Shown here: piece after piece, positions 24,721 through 34,178 of the stretch | Layout of the letters: each line of letters begins with the position of its first letter | Numbering within the stretch: position 1 is the first letter of the stretch | Assembly: GCA_008081045.1 (NCBI GenBank) | Contig: VMDC01000013.1 | Coordinates: forward strand, 1 to 64,000 | From: Gammaproteobacteria bacterium | Lineage (GTDB): Bacteria > Pseudomonadota > Gammaproteobacteria > Pseudomonadales > Pseudohongiellaceae | Direction of reading: 5' to 3' | DNA length: 64,000 nucleotides | Made by a program: the position numbers and the translations under genes | Notes under the pieces: generated by a model | Databases searched by the model: none | Seen by the model: the letters and a program-made list of their open reading frames with translations, nothing else | Told to the model about the DNA's origin: nothing

Positions 24721-25758
24721 ATGAATCATTCCAAATGCAAGCCGGTGGAATCTTGGAGCCCTGTCTGTTTGCGCAAGCCCGCCCGGAATCCGTCTGAATC
24801 GCCGAACCCCCGCCCGTCGCGGCGCAAGCGCAACGATGCCTGCCGGCAACCTCCGTCAGATCAAATCTCTGCCCTGATTCCCGATGGGCCGGAGTCCGCC
24901 TATCCGACCCGTGCCGACCCGGAGTTTGATGCGACCAGACTGTATCTTCGCGAGATTGGTCATCGATCCTTGCTGGATGCGCAACAGGAAAAAACCTACG
25001 GCCGCCTGGTCAGAGAAGGGGTTGAGTCAGCCAGACAGACCATGATCGAGTGCAATCTCCGTCTTGTCGTGATGATTGCGAGGCGGTATCTGAACCGGGG
25101 CCTGCCCCTGTCAGATCTCATAGAGGAAGGTAATTTAGGTCTGATCAGAGCGGTGGAAAAGTTCGATCCCGACAAGGGGTTCCGCTTTTCTACATACGCC
25201 ACCTGGTGGATAAGGCAGAACATAGAGCGCGCCCTGATGAATCAGACTCGGATGATCCGCCTGCCCGTGCATCTGGAAAAAGAACTCAAGGCTTTTGTGA
25301 AGGTCGAACGAAAGCTTGCGGCGAAATACACCAAAGATCCGAGCCCAGAGCTTGTCGCGGCTGATATGGGAGTACCGTTGGCTGAAGTCAACAGGGCTTT
25401 GTCGGTGCGACAGGAAGTGGTATCTGCCGATGCGCCGATTTCAGGCGATTCACAGAGTTCATTGCTGGATTGTTTGCCCGACAGGCGGCCTCGAGGGCCT
25501 TCGCGTCTTCATCAGCAGTACCATTTAAAGAAATGCTTCGATCGATGGTTATCCGCATTGAGCCAAAAGCAGCGAGAGGTCATTTCCCGCCGTTTCGGGT
25601 TTTATGGATTTGATGGTGATACGCTGGATAATGTGGGCAAAGAGATCGGGCTAACCCGCGAAAGAGTCAGACAAATTCAGCTTGAGGCGCTCAATTGTCT
25701 GCGAGTCATCCTTGCCAGAGAAGGAGTGGCCTCGGAATTACTCTCAGATCTGGGTTGA
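24721..25758 (+). CDS. rpoS: RNA polymerase sigma factor RpoS
   Basis: A 345-residue group 2 sigma-70 factor for the general stress and stationary-phase response. Region 1.2/2: ATRLYLREIGHRSLLDA, IECNLRLVVMIARRYLNRGL, DLIEEGNLGLIRAVEKFD and FSTYATWWIRQNIERA. Region 4: LSQKQREVISRRFGFYGFDG and IGLTRERVRQIQLEALNCL. The N-terminal 55 residues are an unusual basic, proline- and arginine-rich extension (RKPARNPSESPNPRPSRRKR). The start has a strong AAAGGAG. The gene follows ubiC rather than the usual nlpD. RpoS fits region by region better than RpoH or RpoD, but a divergent paralogue is possible. Confidence 0.85.
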   Translation: MNHSKCKPVESWSPVCLRKPARNPSESPNPRPSRRKRNDACRQPPSDQISALIPDGPESAYPTRADPEFDATRLYLREIGHRSLLDAQQEKTYGRLVREGVESARQTMIECNLRLVVMIARRYLNRGLPLSDLIEEGNLGLIRAVEKFDPDKGFRFSTYATWWIRQNIERALMNQTRMIRLPVHLEKELKAFVKVERKLAAKYTKDPSPELVAADMGVPLAEVNRALSVRQEVVSADAPISGDSQSSLLDCLPDRRPRGPSRLHQQYHLKKCFDRWLSALSQKQREVISRRFGFYGFDGDTLDNVGKEIGLTRERVRQIQLEALNCLRVILAREGVASELLSDLG

Positions 25759-25923
25759 GACATCTGGATAGACCACCCTATCAGTAACTGCGGATAGACT
25801 TGCACCTGACTTTCAGGGTTGGCTGTTTCCGGAAGGTTGCTTGTATCAACTCACTCCCTGCATTATCCTCGTCGCCGGTTCAGCGATTTGCTGCTGTTTT
25901 TTGTTCATCTGATAACTCTCACT

Positions 25924-27129
25924 ATGTTAAATATCACGGGCGCTTCTGCCCTAGAAGGGAAGCTGATTATCGACCTGAGTCGGGTTTTGGGGGGGCCATA
26001 TTGCTCTCAGATACTCGGCGATCACGGTGCTGAGGTGATTAAAATTGAACCGCCGCGCGGCGACGAAACCCGTGATTGGGGTCCGCCGTTCCATGACGAA
26101 GATTCCGCCTATTTTATTGGGGTGAATCGAAACAAGCGCGCCATGGGTCTTGATCTTTCAGTGCCTGAAGGTCGCGAGGTCTTGCTGCGGCTGTTAGAAA
26201 ATGCCGACGTGCTGCTGGAAAACTACAAACCGGGCACCATGGAATCCTGGGGGCTTGGCTACGAAGAGGTGCTGCGCGAACGTTTTCCGAAGCTTATTCA
26301 TTGCCGCATCAGCGGGTTTGGTAGCGACGGGCCGTGGGGAGGGTTTCCCGGATATGACGCGATCATCCAAGCCATGGCCGGATGGTTCAGCGTGAACGGA
26401 GAGGCCGGCAGTAAACCCACACGGCTGGGTCTGGCTGCGGTCGATATGGGCACAGGTCTGTACACTTCCATCGCAATTTTGATGGCCCTCATCGAGCGGG
26501 AAAAATCAGGCGCAGGGCAGTATCTGGATATGACGCTGTATGACTGTGCCGTGTCGTTGATGCATCCCCACATTGCGAATTTCAATTTTTCCGGTGAAAT
26601 TCCCGGGCCGACCGGGAATGCGCATCCCAATATTTCTCCGTATGACACCTTCCGTACTCAGACGATTGATATCTTTATTGGCGCCGGCAATAACCGGGCC
26701 TGGGGAAAGCTGTGTAGGGAGATAGGAAGGGAAGAGCTGATTCACGACCCGCGATTTGCGAACAACATCGACCGCGTGACTAACCGGGACGAACTCAAGG
26801 CTGAGCTCGAGTCAGCTCTTGTTAAGCGCCCTGGAGAGGAAGTCGGCGAGGCGCTGGCAAAAGCGGGGCTCGCAGCAGGCCCTATTCATAACACTGCGCA
26901 AGTCGTAAATCATCCCCACACTCGCCATAGGGAAATGGTGGTGGAGAAAGAGTGGTATCAAATGTCTGGCACACCGATTAAATTTTCCCGCACTCCGGGA
27001 GCGCTGCGTCATCTGCCGCCAAAATATGGTGCTGACACGCGAGCGATTCTTGCTGAATTCGGGTTCAGCGAAGAGGAGGTCGCAAATTTGATCAGCAGCA
27101 ACACCGTTCTCACACGCAGGGTACGCTGA
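25924..27129 (+). CDS. CaiB/BaiF family CoA-transferase
   Basis: A 401-residue class III CoA-transferase that moves CoA between acyl groups, typical of carnitine, bile acid and aromatic acid pathways. It opens with LEGKLIIDLSRVLGGPYCSQ and GAEVIKIEPPRGDETRDWGP, the family N terminus. The catalytic Asp is expected in AAVDMGTGLYTSIA. Start ATG 25924 replaces the longer frame from 25819, whose extra residues do not fit the family. It heads a rightward run with two SDRs and an acyl-CoA dehydrogenase, suggesting a shared acyl-CoA catabolic route whose substrate is not evident. Confidence 0.9.
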   Translation: MLNITGASALEGKLIIDLSRVLGGPYCSQILGDHGAEVIKIEPPRGDETRDWGPPFHDEDSAYFIGVNRNKRAMGLDLSVPEGREVLLRLLENADVLLENYKPGTMESWGLGYEEVLRERFPKLIHCRISGFGSDGPWGGFPGYDAIIQAMAGWFSVNGEAGSKPTRLGLAAVDMGTGLYTSIAILMALIEREKSGAGQYLDMTLYDCAVSLMHPHIANFNFSGEIPGPTGNAHPNISPYDTFRTQTIDIFIGAGNNRAWGKLCREIGREELIHDPRFANNIDRVTNRDELKAELESALVKRPGEEVGEALAKAGLAAGPIHNTAQVVNHPHTRHREMVVEKEWYQMSGTPIKFSRTPGALRHLPPKYGADTRAILAEFGFSEEEVANLISSNTVLTRRVR

Positions 27130-27505
27130 TCTACCGCACCCCCATCCCGCGGCGGTTCAATCCCGAAACGCCCGGCTTTTTCTGTCCGTTTTGTCAGAAT
27201 CCCTATTTGGTGATTACGAGTTCTGCACTGTCGCTGAGTCCTGGATTCATCGATCAGACTAAACCGCCTGGCATCCTTTTCGGACGGGTTTTACCCGATC
27301 ATTTTTGCCTGAAAGAGGGCAGCTGCTTTCTCAGAAGCCGGCTCTGTATGGCTCAGCAGGGCCAGGATGTTCTCGGCTGAAGACAGGCGGGGCAACTGTT
27401 CGTTATCAGAAAATTGAGTTAGACTTTTTGCCTCTCTACCACCCGAAGATTGCAGGCAAAACAGGCTCGCGACGTTTTGCTGTCTATTGCGAACAAAGGA
27501 TCAGT
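27130..27505. other. Intergenic region with weak terminator
   Basis: About 376 bases. CGGGT-TTT-ACCCG at 27285-27297 followed by ATCATTTTT could be a weak terminator behind the CoA-transferase. No gene, repeat or RNA is recognised. AAAGGA at 27495-27500 is the Shine-Dalgarno of the next gene. Confidence 0.4.
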
Positions 27506-28327
27506 ATGGATACCAATTACAGTCTCAACAGTCTGTTTAGTCTTGAGGGGAAAACTGCGCTCGTTACGGGCGGCAGTTCCGGTCTCGGTTTAATCATGGC
27601 CAAAGCCTTTATTCAGAATGGCGTGAAGGTGGTTATTTCCTCTCGCCGGAGAGAAAAATGTGACCTGGCGCTCGCTGAACTGAGAAAATATGGAGACTGC
27701 GAGGCGGTTATTGCGGATGTTACTGAGTCAGCAGATCGCAGTCGCCTGCTGGAAGAGGTTGAGCAACATCTCGGTGGCCTTTCGATTCTGGTGAACAATG
27801 CAGGTGCCAATTGGGGTGCGCCCCTGGCCGAGTATCCCGATGAAGGGTTTGAGAAAGTGATTTCAACAAACCTCAATGCGGTTTTTGCACTGACCCGGGA
27901 TGCAGTACCCTTGCTCAAGAAATCCGCGACGGCTGACAACCCTTCCCGAATTGTTAACATCGGATCCATGGATGGTTTGCATGTGCCCGTTGTTCAGCGA
28001 GTTCCGACCTTTGCCTATTCAGCCAGCAAAGCAGCACTGCATCATCTGACTCGCGCTCTGGCTGTTGAGTTAGGCCCTGAGCACATTACTGTCAATGCGG
28101 TAGCGCCGGGTTTTTTTGAATCGCGAATGACGGATTACATTTTCGAGCATTACCTGGGAGATATCCAAGCGGACTGCCCTTTACGACGTATCGGGCAAGC
28201 GGAGGAGATTGCCGGCGTTGTGATCTACCTGGCCTCACGGGCGGGAAATTACACCAATGGGGCTGTGATTCCTGTAGACGGAGGCACCAATGTGTCCAAA
28301 GGAATTAAACCCTGGGATGAAAGATAG
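27506..28327 (+). CDS. SDR family oxidoreductase (first of two)
   Basis: A 273-residue classical short-chain dehydrogenase. TGGSSGLGLIMA is the NAD(P)-binding glycine motif, NNAGAN the structural motif, and YSASKAALHH holds the catalytic Tyr and Lys, with Ser in NIGSMDG. It ends with PVDGGTNVSKGIKPWDER, so the family C terminus is complete. ATG 27506 is chosen for AAAGGA five bases upstream. It is followed 62 bases later by another SDR of the same type. In this acyl-CoA setting it probably acts on a 3-hydroxyacyl or other secondary alcohol intermediate (inference). Confidence 0.88.
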   Translation: MDTNYSLNSLFSLEGKTALVTGGSSGLGLIMAKAFIQNGVKVVISSRRREKCDLALAELRKYGDCEAVIADVTESADRSRLLEEVEQHLGGLSILVNNAGANWGAPLAEYPDEGFEKVISTNLNAVFALTRDAVPLLKKSATADNPSRIVNIGSMDGLHVPVVQRVPTFAYSASKAALHHLTRALAVELGPEHITVNAVAPGFFESRMTDYIFEHYLGDIQADCPLRRIGQAEEIAGVVIYLASRAGNYTNGAVIPVDGGTNVSKGIKPWDER

Positions 28328-28389
28328 ATGTGTTACCAGTTTAAAAAAGGCCAATCAATGGGCCGAGAATCTAATACACGGGAGACTGC

Positions 28390-29154
28390 ATGAGCTTATT
28401 CAACCTGGAAGGCAAAGTTGCACTGATTACGGGTTCGACCAAAGGAATAGGAAAGGCAATTGCTCAGAGGATGGCGGAGCAGGGCGCCAGGGTGATCATT
28501 TCCAGCAGAAACCAGGATGCTTGTGACGCTGTGGCGGCAGAATTGAGAGACAAAGGTTTGCAGGCGACCGGAGTCGCCTGCAATATCAATTATCAGGAGC
28601 AGCTTGAAAATTTGGTGGATGCCGCGCGTGCCGCCTATGGGGCAATTGACATTCTGGTCTGCAATGCTGCGCTGAATCCTTTTTTTGGTCCGTCGCAGGA
28701 AATCCCCGATGCGGCTTTCGATAAAGTGATGCAGGCTAATATCGGGAGTGTTCATCGTTTGTGTAAACTCGTGATACCGGATATGGCCGATGCAGGGGGG
28801 GGAGCAGTGATCATTGTCTCCTCCATCGGAGGTCTCAAGGGCAGCGAGAGCCTGGGAGCCTATGCCATCTCAAAAGCTGCGGACATGCAGATAGCCCGTA
28901 ATCTGGCCGTCGAGTGGGGTCCTAAGAATATCCGGGTGAACTGCATTGCGCCCGGCCTGATCCGGACTGATTTCGCACGCGCCTTGTGGGAAAACCCGGA
29001 AATTTACCAAGACACCGTGTCAAAGTACCCGCTCCGGCGCATCGGTGAGCCGGATGAGATTGCCGGTGCAGCCGTCTTTCTGGCGTCCGCTGCCGGCAGT
29101 TTTACAACCGGGCAGACTATTGTCATTGATGGCGGTGGCACTATCGCAGGGTGA
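28390..29154 (+). CDS. SDR family oxidoreductase (second of two)
   Basis: A 254-residue classical SDR beginning MSLFNLEGKVALITGSTKGI. It has the TGSTKGIG cofactor loop, CNAALNP in place of NNAG, catalytic Ser in IVSSIGG, and YAISKAADMQ for Tyr-Lys. The C terminus ends FTTGQTIVIDGGGTIAG. Of the two neighbouring SDRs this resembles the DHRS4-like group most. It lies 103 bases before the acyl-CoA dehydrogenase gene. Confidence 0.88.
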   Translation: MSLFNLEGKVALITGSTKGIGKAIAQRMAEQGARVIISSRNQDACDAVAAELRDKGLQATGVACNINYQEQLENLVDAARAAYGAIDILVCNAALNPFFGPSQEIPDAAFDKVMQANIGSVHRLCKLVIPDMADAGGGAVIIVSSIGGLKGSESLGAYAISKAADMQIARNLAVEWGPKNIRVNCIAPGLIRTDFARALWENPEIYQDTVSKYPLRRIGEPDEIAGAAVFLASAAGSFTTGQTIVIDGGGTIAG

Positions 29155-29257
29155 CGGGTTTATCGGGTATGCTTACCGCCAGAGACTCAAAAATCTGGGC
29201 TCGCCAGTCTGAATGTGAGCCGGAACAACAGAATCATAAAGATAAGGAAGTAGAGTG

Positions 29258-30475
29258 ATGATGGATCTTGGTTTGTCCGAAGAAATGGTTGAGATTAAGG
29301 GCAAAATTCTCGACTTCGTTGAGAATAAGGTGGAGCCGGTTGAAGGGGAGTATCACGAGCAAGTTGATGTTGGCGATCGCTGGTCGCACACGCCTCGCCA
29401 GGACGAAATTCTAAATGGCTTGAAAGACGTTGCCCGAGACATGGGGCTGTGGAACTTCTTTCTGCCGGAGAGCCAGGGTGGCGCCGGAATCAGCAATCTG
29501 GAGTATGCCCATCTGGCTGAAATTATGGGCCGGAGCCGGCTTGCCTCCGAGGCGTTTAACTGCTCGGCACCGGATACCGGTAACATGGAGGTACTGGAGA
29601 GATACGGTTCTGAAGAGCAGAAGAAGCAGTGGCTTGAGCCGTTGCTGGCGGGTGAGATTCGATCAGCCTTTGCCATGACAGAGCCCGGGGTAGCCTCTTC
29701 GGATGCAACCAATATTTCGACATCCGCCGTGCTGGATGGTGATGAGTGGGTGATCAGCGGCGAAAAGTTCTATATCTCCGGTGCCGGAGATGCGCGCTGC
29801 AAGATAATGATAGTGATGGTGGTGACCGATCCAGACGCTCCCAAGCACAATCGTCAGTCACAAATACTGGTGCCGATGGATGCCGAGGGTGTCGAGGTAG
29901 TGAGACCCATGCATGTATTTGGCAAGGACGATGCGCCGCATGGCCACATGCACATTAAATTTCACAATGTTCGCGTGCCTGAAAGCAACATCATACTTGG
30001 CCGGGGCAGGGGCTTTGAAATTTCGCAGGGGCGCCTGGGCCCCGGTCGCATTCACCATTGTATGCGCTCAATCGGAGCGGCTGAAAAGGCCTTGACACTG
30101 ATGTGCGAAAGAGCGACCAGCCGGGAGGCGTTTGGTAAGCCGCTGGCTGAACTGGGTGGTAACTATGATGTGATCGCAGACAGCCGTATTGAAATTGATA
30201 TGTGCCGGCTGCTGGTGCTCAGGGCGGCCTGGCTGATGGATACGATTGGCAACAAGGCGGCAAGAGACGCAATTTCTCAGATCAAAGTGGCTGTACCGAA
30301 TATGGCCTTGCGTGTAATTGATCGGGCCATTCAGATGCACGGCGCTGCCGGTATCGGGCAGGATTTCCCGCTGGCTGCCCTATGGACCAGTCAGCGAACC
30401 CTGCGCCTTGCCGACGGGCCGGACGAAGTGCATCGTCGGGTAATCGCGCGCAAGGAGCTGGCGAAGTATCAATAG
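29258..30475 (+). CDS. Acyl-CoA dehydrogenase family protein (ACAD10/11-like)
   Basis: A 405-residue FAD enzyme. [16 protein letters not shown] is the acyl-CoA dehydrogenase signature near the FAD site, and [15 protein letters not shown] with [13 protein letters not shown] forms the C-terminal signature. The catalytic Glu of short-chain members at the GPDEVH position is replaced by the D-E-V-H pattern seen in ACAD10/11 relatives, which act on 4-hydroxy- or branched acyl-CoAs. GATAAGGAAG supports ATG 29258; GTG 29255 and ATG 29261 are alternatives. A strong terminator follows, ending the CoA-transferase/SDR/ACAD module. Confidence 0.9.
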   Translation: MMDLGLSEEMVEIKGKILDFVENKVEPVEGEYHEQVDVGDRWSHTPRQDEILNGLKDVARDMGLWNFFLPESQGGAGISNLEYAHLAEIMGRSRLASEAFNCSAPDTGNMEVLERYGSEEQKKQWLEPLLAGEIRSAFAMTEPGVASSDATNISTSAVLDGDEWVISGEKFYISGAGDARCKIMIVMVVTDPDAPKHNRQSQILVPMDAEGVEVVRPMHVFGKDDAPHGHMHIKFHNVRVPESNIILGRGRGFEISQGRLGPGRIHHCMRSIGAAEKALTLMCERATSREAFGKPLAELGGNYDVIADSRIEIDMCRLLVLRAAWLMDTIGNKAARDAISQIKVAVPNMALRVIDRAIQMHGAAGIGQDFPLAALWTSQRTLRLADGPDEVHRRVIARKELAKYQ

Positions 30476-30497
30476 CTCGGCCACAGGAACCGCTTAT

Positions 30498-30527
30498 AAT
30501 GGGAACCAGAAGGGTTCCCATTTTTTT
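30498..30527 (+). terminator. Intrinsic terminator after the acyl-CoA dehydrogenase gene
   Basis: A perfect ten-base-pair hairpin, AATGGGAACC pairing with GGTTCCCATT around the loop AGAAG, is followed by a run of T to 30527. It closes the acyl-CoA module just before the glycosyltransferase gene. Confidence 0.9.
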
Positions 30528-30538
30528 GTCCGCTGAAA

Positions 30539-31366
30539 ATGACCTTGAGCGTCTCAGTTATTATCCCGAGTTTTAACCGCGCGTCAGTGTTGCCGAGAGC
30601 GCTGAACTCTGTGCTGGCTCAGACCCGTGGGGCTGCTGAAATAATCGTCGTGGATGATGGCTCCAGTGATGGAACGAATGCGCTGGTTGAGCGGGACTAT
30701 CCGGGCGTGAAGTTGTTGACTCAAGGCAACCGGGGCGTGAGCTCGGCGCGCAACGCGGGTGTATCAATAAGTACCGGAGAATGGCTCGCATTTTTGGATT
30801 CAGATGATGAGTGGCTCCCCGAGAAACTGAAGCATCAGCTAGCCTGCGTGCGGGACAATCCGCATACCAGTCTGATACACAGCGATGAAATCTGGATCCG
30901 GAGGGGCGTTCGGGTGAATCCAATGCGGAAACACCGTAAGTACGGGGGTCAGATTTTCGAGTATTGTCTACCAAGGTGTGTCATATCGCCCTCAGCGGTC
31001 ATGATGTCCCGGGCGCTTTTTGATCGTGTCGGAGGTTTCGATGAGGAATTGCCCGCCTGCGAGGATTACGATCTCTGGCTTAGGATTTGTCACCAATACG
31101 AGGTGGCGTATATTGAACGTCCGTTAATCCGTAAATACGGAGGCCACGAAGATCAGCTGTCAGCGAAATATTGGGGTATGGACCGATTCCGGGTCCGAGC
31201 ACTGGCCAAACTGCTGACGCAGTCCACGCTGAACAGTGAGCAGGAGCTATCGACCAAACGCATGCTTCATGAAAAATGCCGCGTTCTCATGAACGGGGCT
31301 GAAAAGCGAGACAATCCTGAGCTAATCGCCTACTGCAGGCAGCTTCTGAATGCCCATAATCTCTGA
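30539..31366 (+). CDS. Glycosyltransferase family 2
   Basis: A 275-residue GT-A fold transferase. VSVIIPSFNRASVLPRAL is the N-terminal strand-helix, DDGSSDGTNALV the nucleotide-sugar loop, and FLDSDDEWLP the DXD-containing metal site; CEDYDLWLRI is the downstream ED-x-D-W motif. Cytoplasmic, no membrane helices. It starts only 12 bases after the terminator, so its own promoter would have to overlap the terminator or readthrough must occur. Its 3' end overlaps the next gene by 17 bases. Acceptor unknown; it may be unrelated to the repair-like genes behind it except by cotranscription. Confidence 0.85.
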   Translation: MTLSVSVIIPSFNRASVLPRALNSVLAQTRGAAEIIVVDDGSSDGTNALVERDYPGVKLLTQGNRGVSSARNAGVSISTGEWLAFLDSDDEWLPEKLKHQLACVRDNPHTSLIHSDEIWIRRGVRVNPMRKHRKYGGQIFEYCLPRCVISPSAVMMSRALFDRVGGFDEELPACEDYDLWLRICHQYEVAYIERPLIRKYGGHEDQLSAKYWGMDRFRVRALAKLLTQSTLNSEQELSTKRMLHEKCRVLMNGAEKRDNPELIAYCRQLLNAHNL

Positions 31367-32198
31367 ATCAGTACTGCTTACTCTGGTGGTGGCGCTTCCC
31401 GCTGAGGCCGGGCCGCTCAAGGACTTCTTTCAGCTGAAGCCGCTCAGGGCCACGACCAACGTTTTTCAGTCGGATCAGGGAATTCGGTTGCTGGTGACGG
31501 GTGTGGGTCGCAACAACCTCACTCAGAGTTTCGCCAGATTTGCCGGATCTGAGTTTGCAAAGGAGTCGCAACAAGTTTCCCCGGCCTGGCTGAATATGGG
31601 CATTGCAGGACATCGGGAACTGGCCGTTGGCGAGATGATGGTCGCCAATAAGATCAGTTGTGCCGTGAGTGCACAGTCCTCGTTTCCCACGCCTGTCCTG
31701 TCGGGCAACCATTATGGCGAGGTCCTTACGGTTGATGAGCCTGAGCTGACTTACCCGCAGAATGCAGCCTATGACATGGAGGCCCATGCCTTCTGGGATA
31801 TGGCGCTGAACTACGGCATGCTTGATTTGATTCAGTGTTGTAAGTTGATATCAGACAACCCGCACGATGGAGTCGAGAAGATTACTGCAGCGCTTATTGA
31901 TGAAATTTTCTATGCGGCGTCGGATGAAATACGACAGCATGTCGATCTTTTGCGGAACCTGGCATATGAACAGCAGCAGTTGATCTCCGACCCGGTGCCT
32001 TACCTGGAAATTGCCGACCGCATACATTTGAATGTGAATCAGGCTCTGCAGGTCAGAAGACTGTGCCAGCGGTTTGTCGCACTCAACAGAGAGAGTGAAT
32101 TGGAAGCACTGTTGGCTACGGGATATCGCAGCGCGCGGGATCTGACTCAGATTCTTCGGGAATCATTGAAAAGCGCGGGCAAGGTGACAGAAGAGTGA
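31350..32198 (+). CDS. Nucleoside phosphorylase-like protein with helical C-terminal domain
   Basis: A 282-residue protein. Residues 8-160 follow the nucleoside phosphorylase/MTA-SAH nucleosidase pattern: LTLVVALPAEAGPLKDFF, LLVTGVGRNN, WLNMGIAGHRELAVGE and AAYDMEAHAFWDM, where DMEAHAF corresponds to the purine/ribose site (M-E-x-x-A-x). Residues 175-282 are an extra helical region ending EEALLATGYRSARDL-like. Its stop overlaps the GTG of the radical SAM gene by four bases, so the two are translationally coupled. I infer cleavage of a modified or damaged nucleoside, or regulation of the lyase; neither is proven. Confidence 0.75.
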   Translation: MPIISESVLLTLVVALPAEAGPLKDFFQLKPLRATTNVFQSDQGIRLLVTGVGRNNLTQSFARFAGSEFAKESQQVSPAWLNMGIAGHRELAVGEMMVANKISCAVSAQSSFPTPVLSGNHYGEVLTVDEPELTYPQNAAYDMEAHAFWDMALNYGMLDLIQCCKLISDNPHDGVEKITAALIDEIFYAASDEIRQHVDLLRNLAYEQQQLISDPVPYLEIADRIHLNVNQALQVRRLCQRFVALNRESELEALLATGYRSARDLTQILRESLKSAGKVTEE

Positions 32199-33181
32199 AG
32201 TTTTCAGCGGTGTACATTGAGCGGGCGATCGCTGAGCATGAGCTGACCCAGCGGATAATTGCGAGGGTATCGGGAACGCCAGTCATTGTGATTGATCGGT
32301 ATGGTGAAGTCTTTAATCGGGCGGGACAGAATTTCAGGATTCAGAAAAGAGCGCCTGCCCTGATACTGGCAAAAAAACACGGGAAGACGGTGCTGCCTGC
32401 CCCGGAGGGGTATGGCTTTGAACAGGGTCGGGGGTTCTATTTTTCTCATATGCTGAACTGCCTTTATGATTGTCGCTACTGTTTTCTGCAGGGCATGTAC
32501 CGGTCAGCCCACTACGTACTTTTCGTGAATTATGAAGACTTTATGGCTGGCATCGACGCTGAAACTCTGAAACATGACGAAGGCACGGTGTTTTACAGTG
32601 GTTACGATTGTGACAGTCTGGCGATGGAGCCGATCAGCGCTTTTTGCGAGCGCTTTATTCCGTTTTTTGCCAACAGACCTGCATCGATCCTGGAGATTCG
32701 AACCAAAAGCACACAAGTTCGACAACTGCTGGATTTTCAGCCGATCGACAACTGCGTTGTCGCCATGAGCTTCACTCCGGAAGCGGCATCGAAGCGGTGG
32801 GAGCATAAAGTGCCGACCTTCAGTAAGCGTCTGCAGGCCATGAAGAAGCTCCAGCGCGCTGGTTGGAAGATCGCCGTCAGATTTGAACCGGTTATCGGAG
32901 AAGCTGGTGTCGAAGCGGAGTATGAGCGGTTATTCTCCCAAACATTCAGCGCACTCTCAGCAGACGAGCTGCATTCGGTAAGTCTTGGAGAGTTTCGTCT
33001 GCCGGCCCAGTTTCACAAAAATCTGGTCAAGCTGTATCCGGATGAAGACCTCCTGGCACGGGAGACAGTGCAGCATGATGGCATGCTGTCACTGGCAGCA
33101 GGAGGCGAAGCGCTTCTCGAGGCGTTGGAAGATCGCCTCTTCAGTTACGTCGATCGTTCGCGTTATTACCGATGCGCTTGA
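32195..33181 (+). CDS. Spore photoproduct lyase-like radical SAM protein
   Basis: A 328-residue radical S-adenosylmethionine enzyme of the SPL family, known in Bacillus for reversing the thymine spore photoproduct. HMLNCLYDCRYCFLQG contains the CxxxCxxC cluster for [4Fe-4S]. SGYDCDSLAMEP places a Cys where the H-atom donor Cys of characterised SPL (ACTSD) lies. IRTKSTQVRQLL, VVAMSFTPEAA and WKIAVRFEPVI fit the later TIM-barrel strands. The initiator is GTG, overlapping the previous stop. The organism is not a spore former by the other genes, so the lesion or substrate is open. Confidence 0.88.
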   Translation: MKFSAVYIERAIAEHELTQRIIARVSGTPVIVIDRYGEVFNRAGQNFRIQKRAPALILAKKHGKTVLPAPEGYGFEQGRGFYFSHMLNCLYDCRYCFLQGMYRSAHYVLFVNYEDFMAGIDAETLKHDEGTVFYSGYDCDSLAMEPISAFCERFIPFFANRPASILEIRTKSTQVRQLLDFQPIDNCVVAMSFTPEAASKRWEHKVPTFSKRLQAMKKLQRAGWKIAVRFEPVIGEAGVEAEYERLFSQTFSALSADELHSVSLGEFRLPAQFHKNLVKLYPDEDLLARETVQHDGMLSLAAGGEALLEALEDRLFSYVDRSRYYRCA

Positions 33182-33239
33182 TGAGGTTCTCGGGAGACGA
33201 ATCCGCCATGTCATTGACAATCAGTCAGGGAGAAACCAC

Positions 33240-33971
33240 ATGAGTTCTGAAGGCAAAGGGATTGCTATCGTCACCGGAGCTTCCTCAGGTATCGGCCTGG
33301 CCTGCAGTGAGGCGTTTCTCGCCGCCGGATTTGAGGTGATAGGTCTGGCCAGGGACTTTTCCAAAACAGACCTGGAGCATCCCAATTTCAGAAAGACATG
33401 CCTGGACCTATCCTGCCCAGACGAAATCCAGAGAGTCTTTCCGTCCTTGCTAAACTCATTGGCTCAGCCGTTGAGGATTCTGGTCAATAATGCGGGTATC
33501 GGAAAGATGGGCCATCTGGAACAGCTCTCTGCCGCCGATATCGAAAAAGTTCTCGCAACCAATTTGCTCGGCCATATTCTGGTGACTAAACACTGTCTGC
33601 CGGTTATGAAGCAGCATCATGCGTATTCTGACCTCATATTCATCGGCTCTGAATCTGCTCGCCAGGGCGGCAAAGAAGGCAGTGTTTACTGTGCCAGTAA
33701 ATTCGGTCTCCGCGGTTTTGCGCAATCGCTAAGGCCCGAATGCGCGAAGGCAGGTGTGCGGGTTAATCTGATTAATCCGGGCGCGGTTCGGAGTGCTTTT
33801 TTTGATGAGCTGCATTTTGAGCCGGGGCCTGAAGCCGAGCACGCAATTCTTCCAGCGGACGTGGCGGCCATCGTGCTCGCAGTAGTCAACTCGCGCGCGG
33901 GTACAGTGCTTGACGAAATTAACATGTCGCCGCTCACCAAGGTCTGGCAGTCCAAGTTACAGAAGGGGTGA
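33240..33971 (+). CDS. SDR family oxidoreductase
   Basis: A 243-residue short-chain dehydrogenase, ATG 33240. IVTGASSGIGLACSEAF is the cofactor motif, NNAGIGKMG the structural motif, and YCASKFGLRGFAQ the catalytic Tyr-Lys, with Ser in IFIGSESA. It follows the SPL-like gene by 58 bases and may be the last gene of that transcript. The longer upstream frame from 32985 overlaps the SPL gene and is a shadow. Substrate unknown. Confidence 0.88.
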   Translation: MSSEGKGIAIVTGASSGIGLACSEAFLAAGFEVIGLARDFSKTDLEHPNFRKTCLDLSCPDEIQRVFPSLLNSLAQPLRILVNNAGIGKMGHLEQLSAADIEKVLATNLLGHILVTKHCLPVMKQHHAYSDLIFIGSESARQGGKEGSVYCASKFGLRGFAQSLRPECAKAGVRVNLINPGAVRSAFFDELHFEPGPEAEHAILPADVAAIVLAVVNSRAGTVLDEINMSPLTKVWQSKLQKG

Positions 33972-34178
33972 GGTTAGGCCGGGTAGCGGGTGTGATCAAG
34001 GGGAGTGAGACGGGCGCTGCGACATTTTGTCACAGCCTGGCGCATCGGTTTTACTGGGCTGACATCAGCAGTGATGCGATACTGCGAGACTTATACAGAG
34101 TGTACCGGGCAGAGGTTCTTTGAATCCGGTCTCTTACCCAAAATCCGGGTCGGGCGGTTGGCGCAAGCAGCGGGGATT

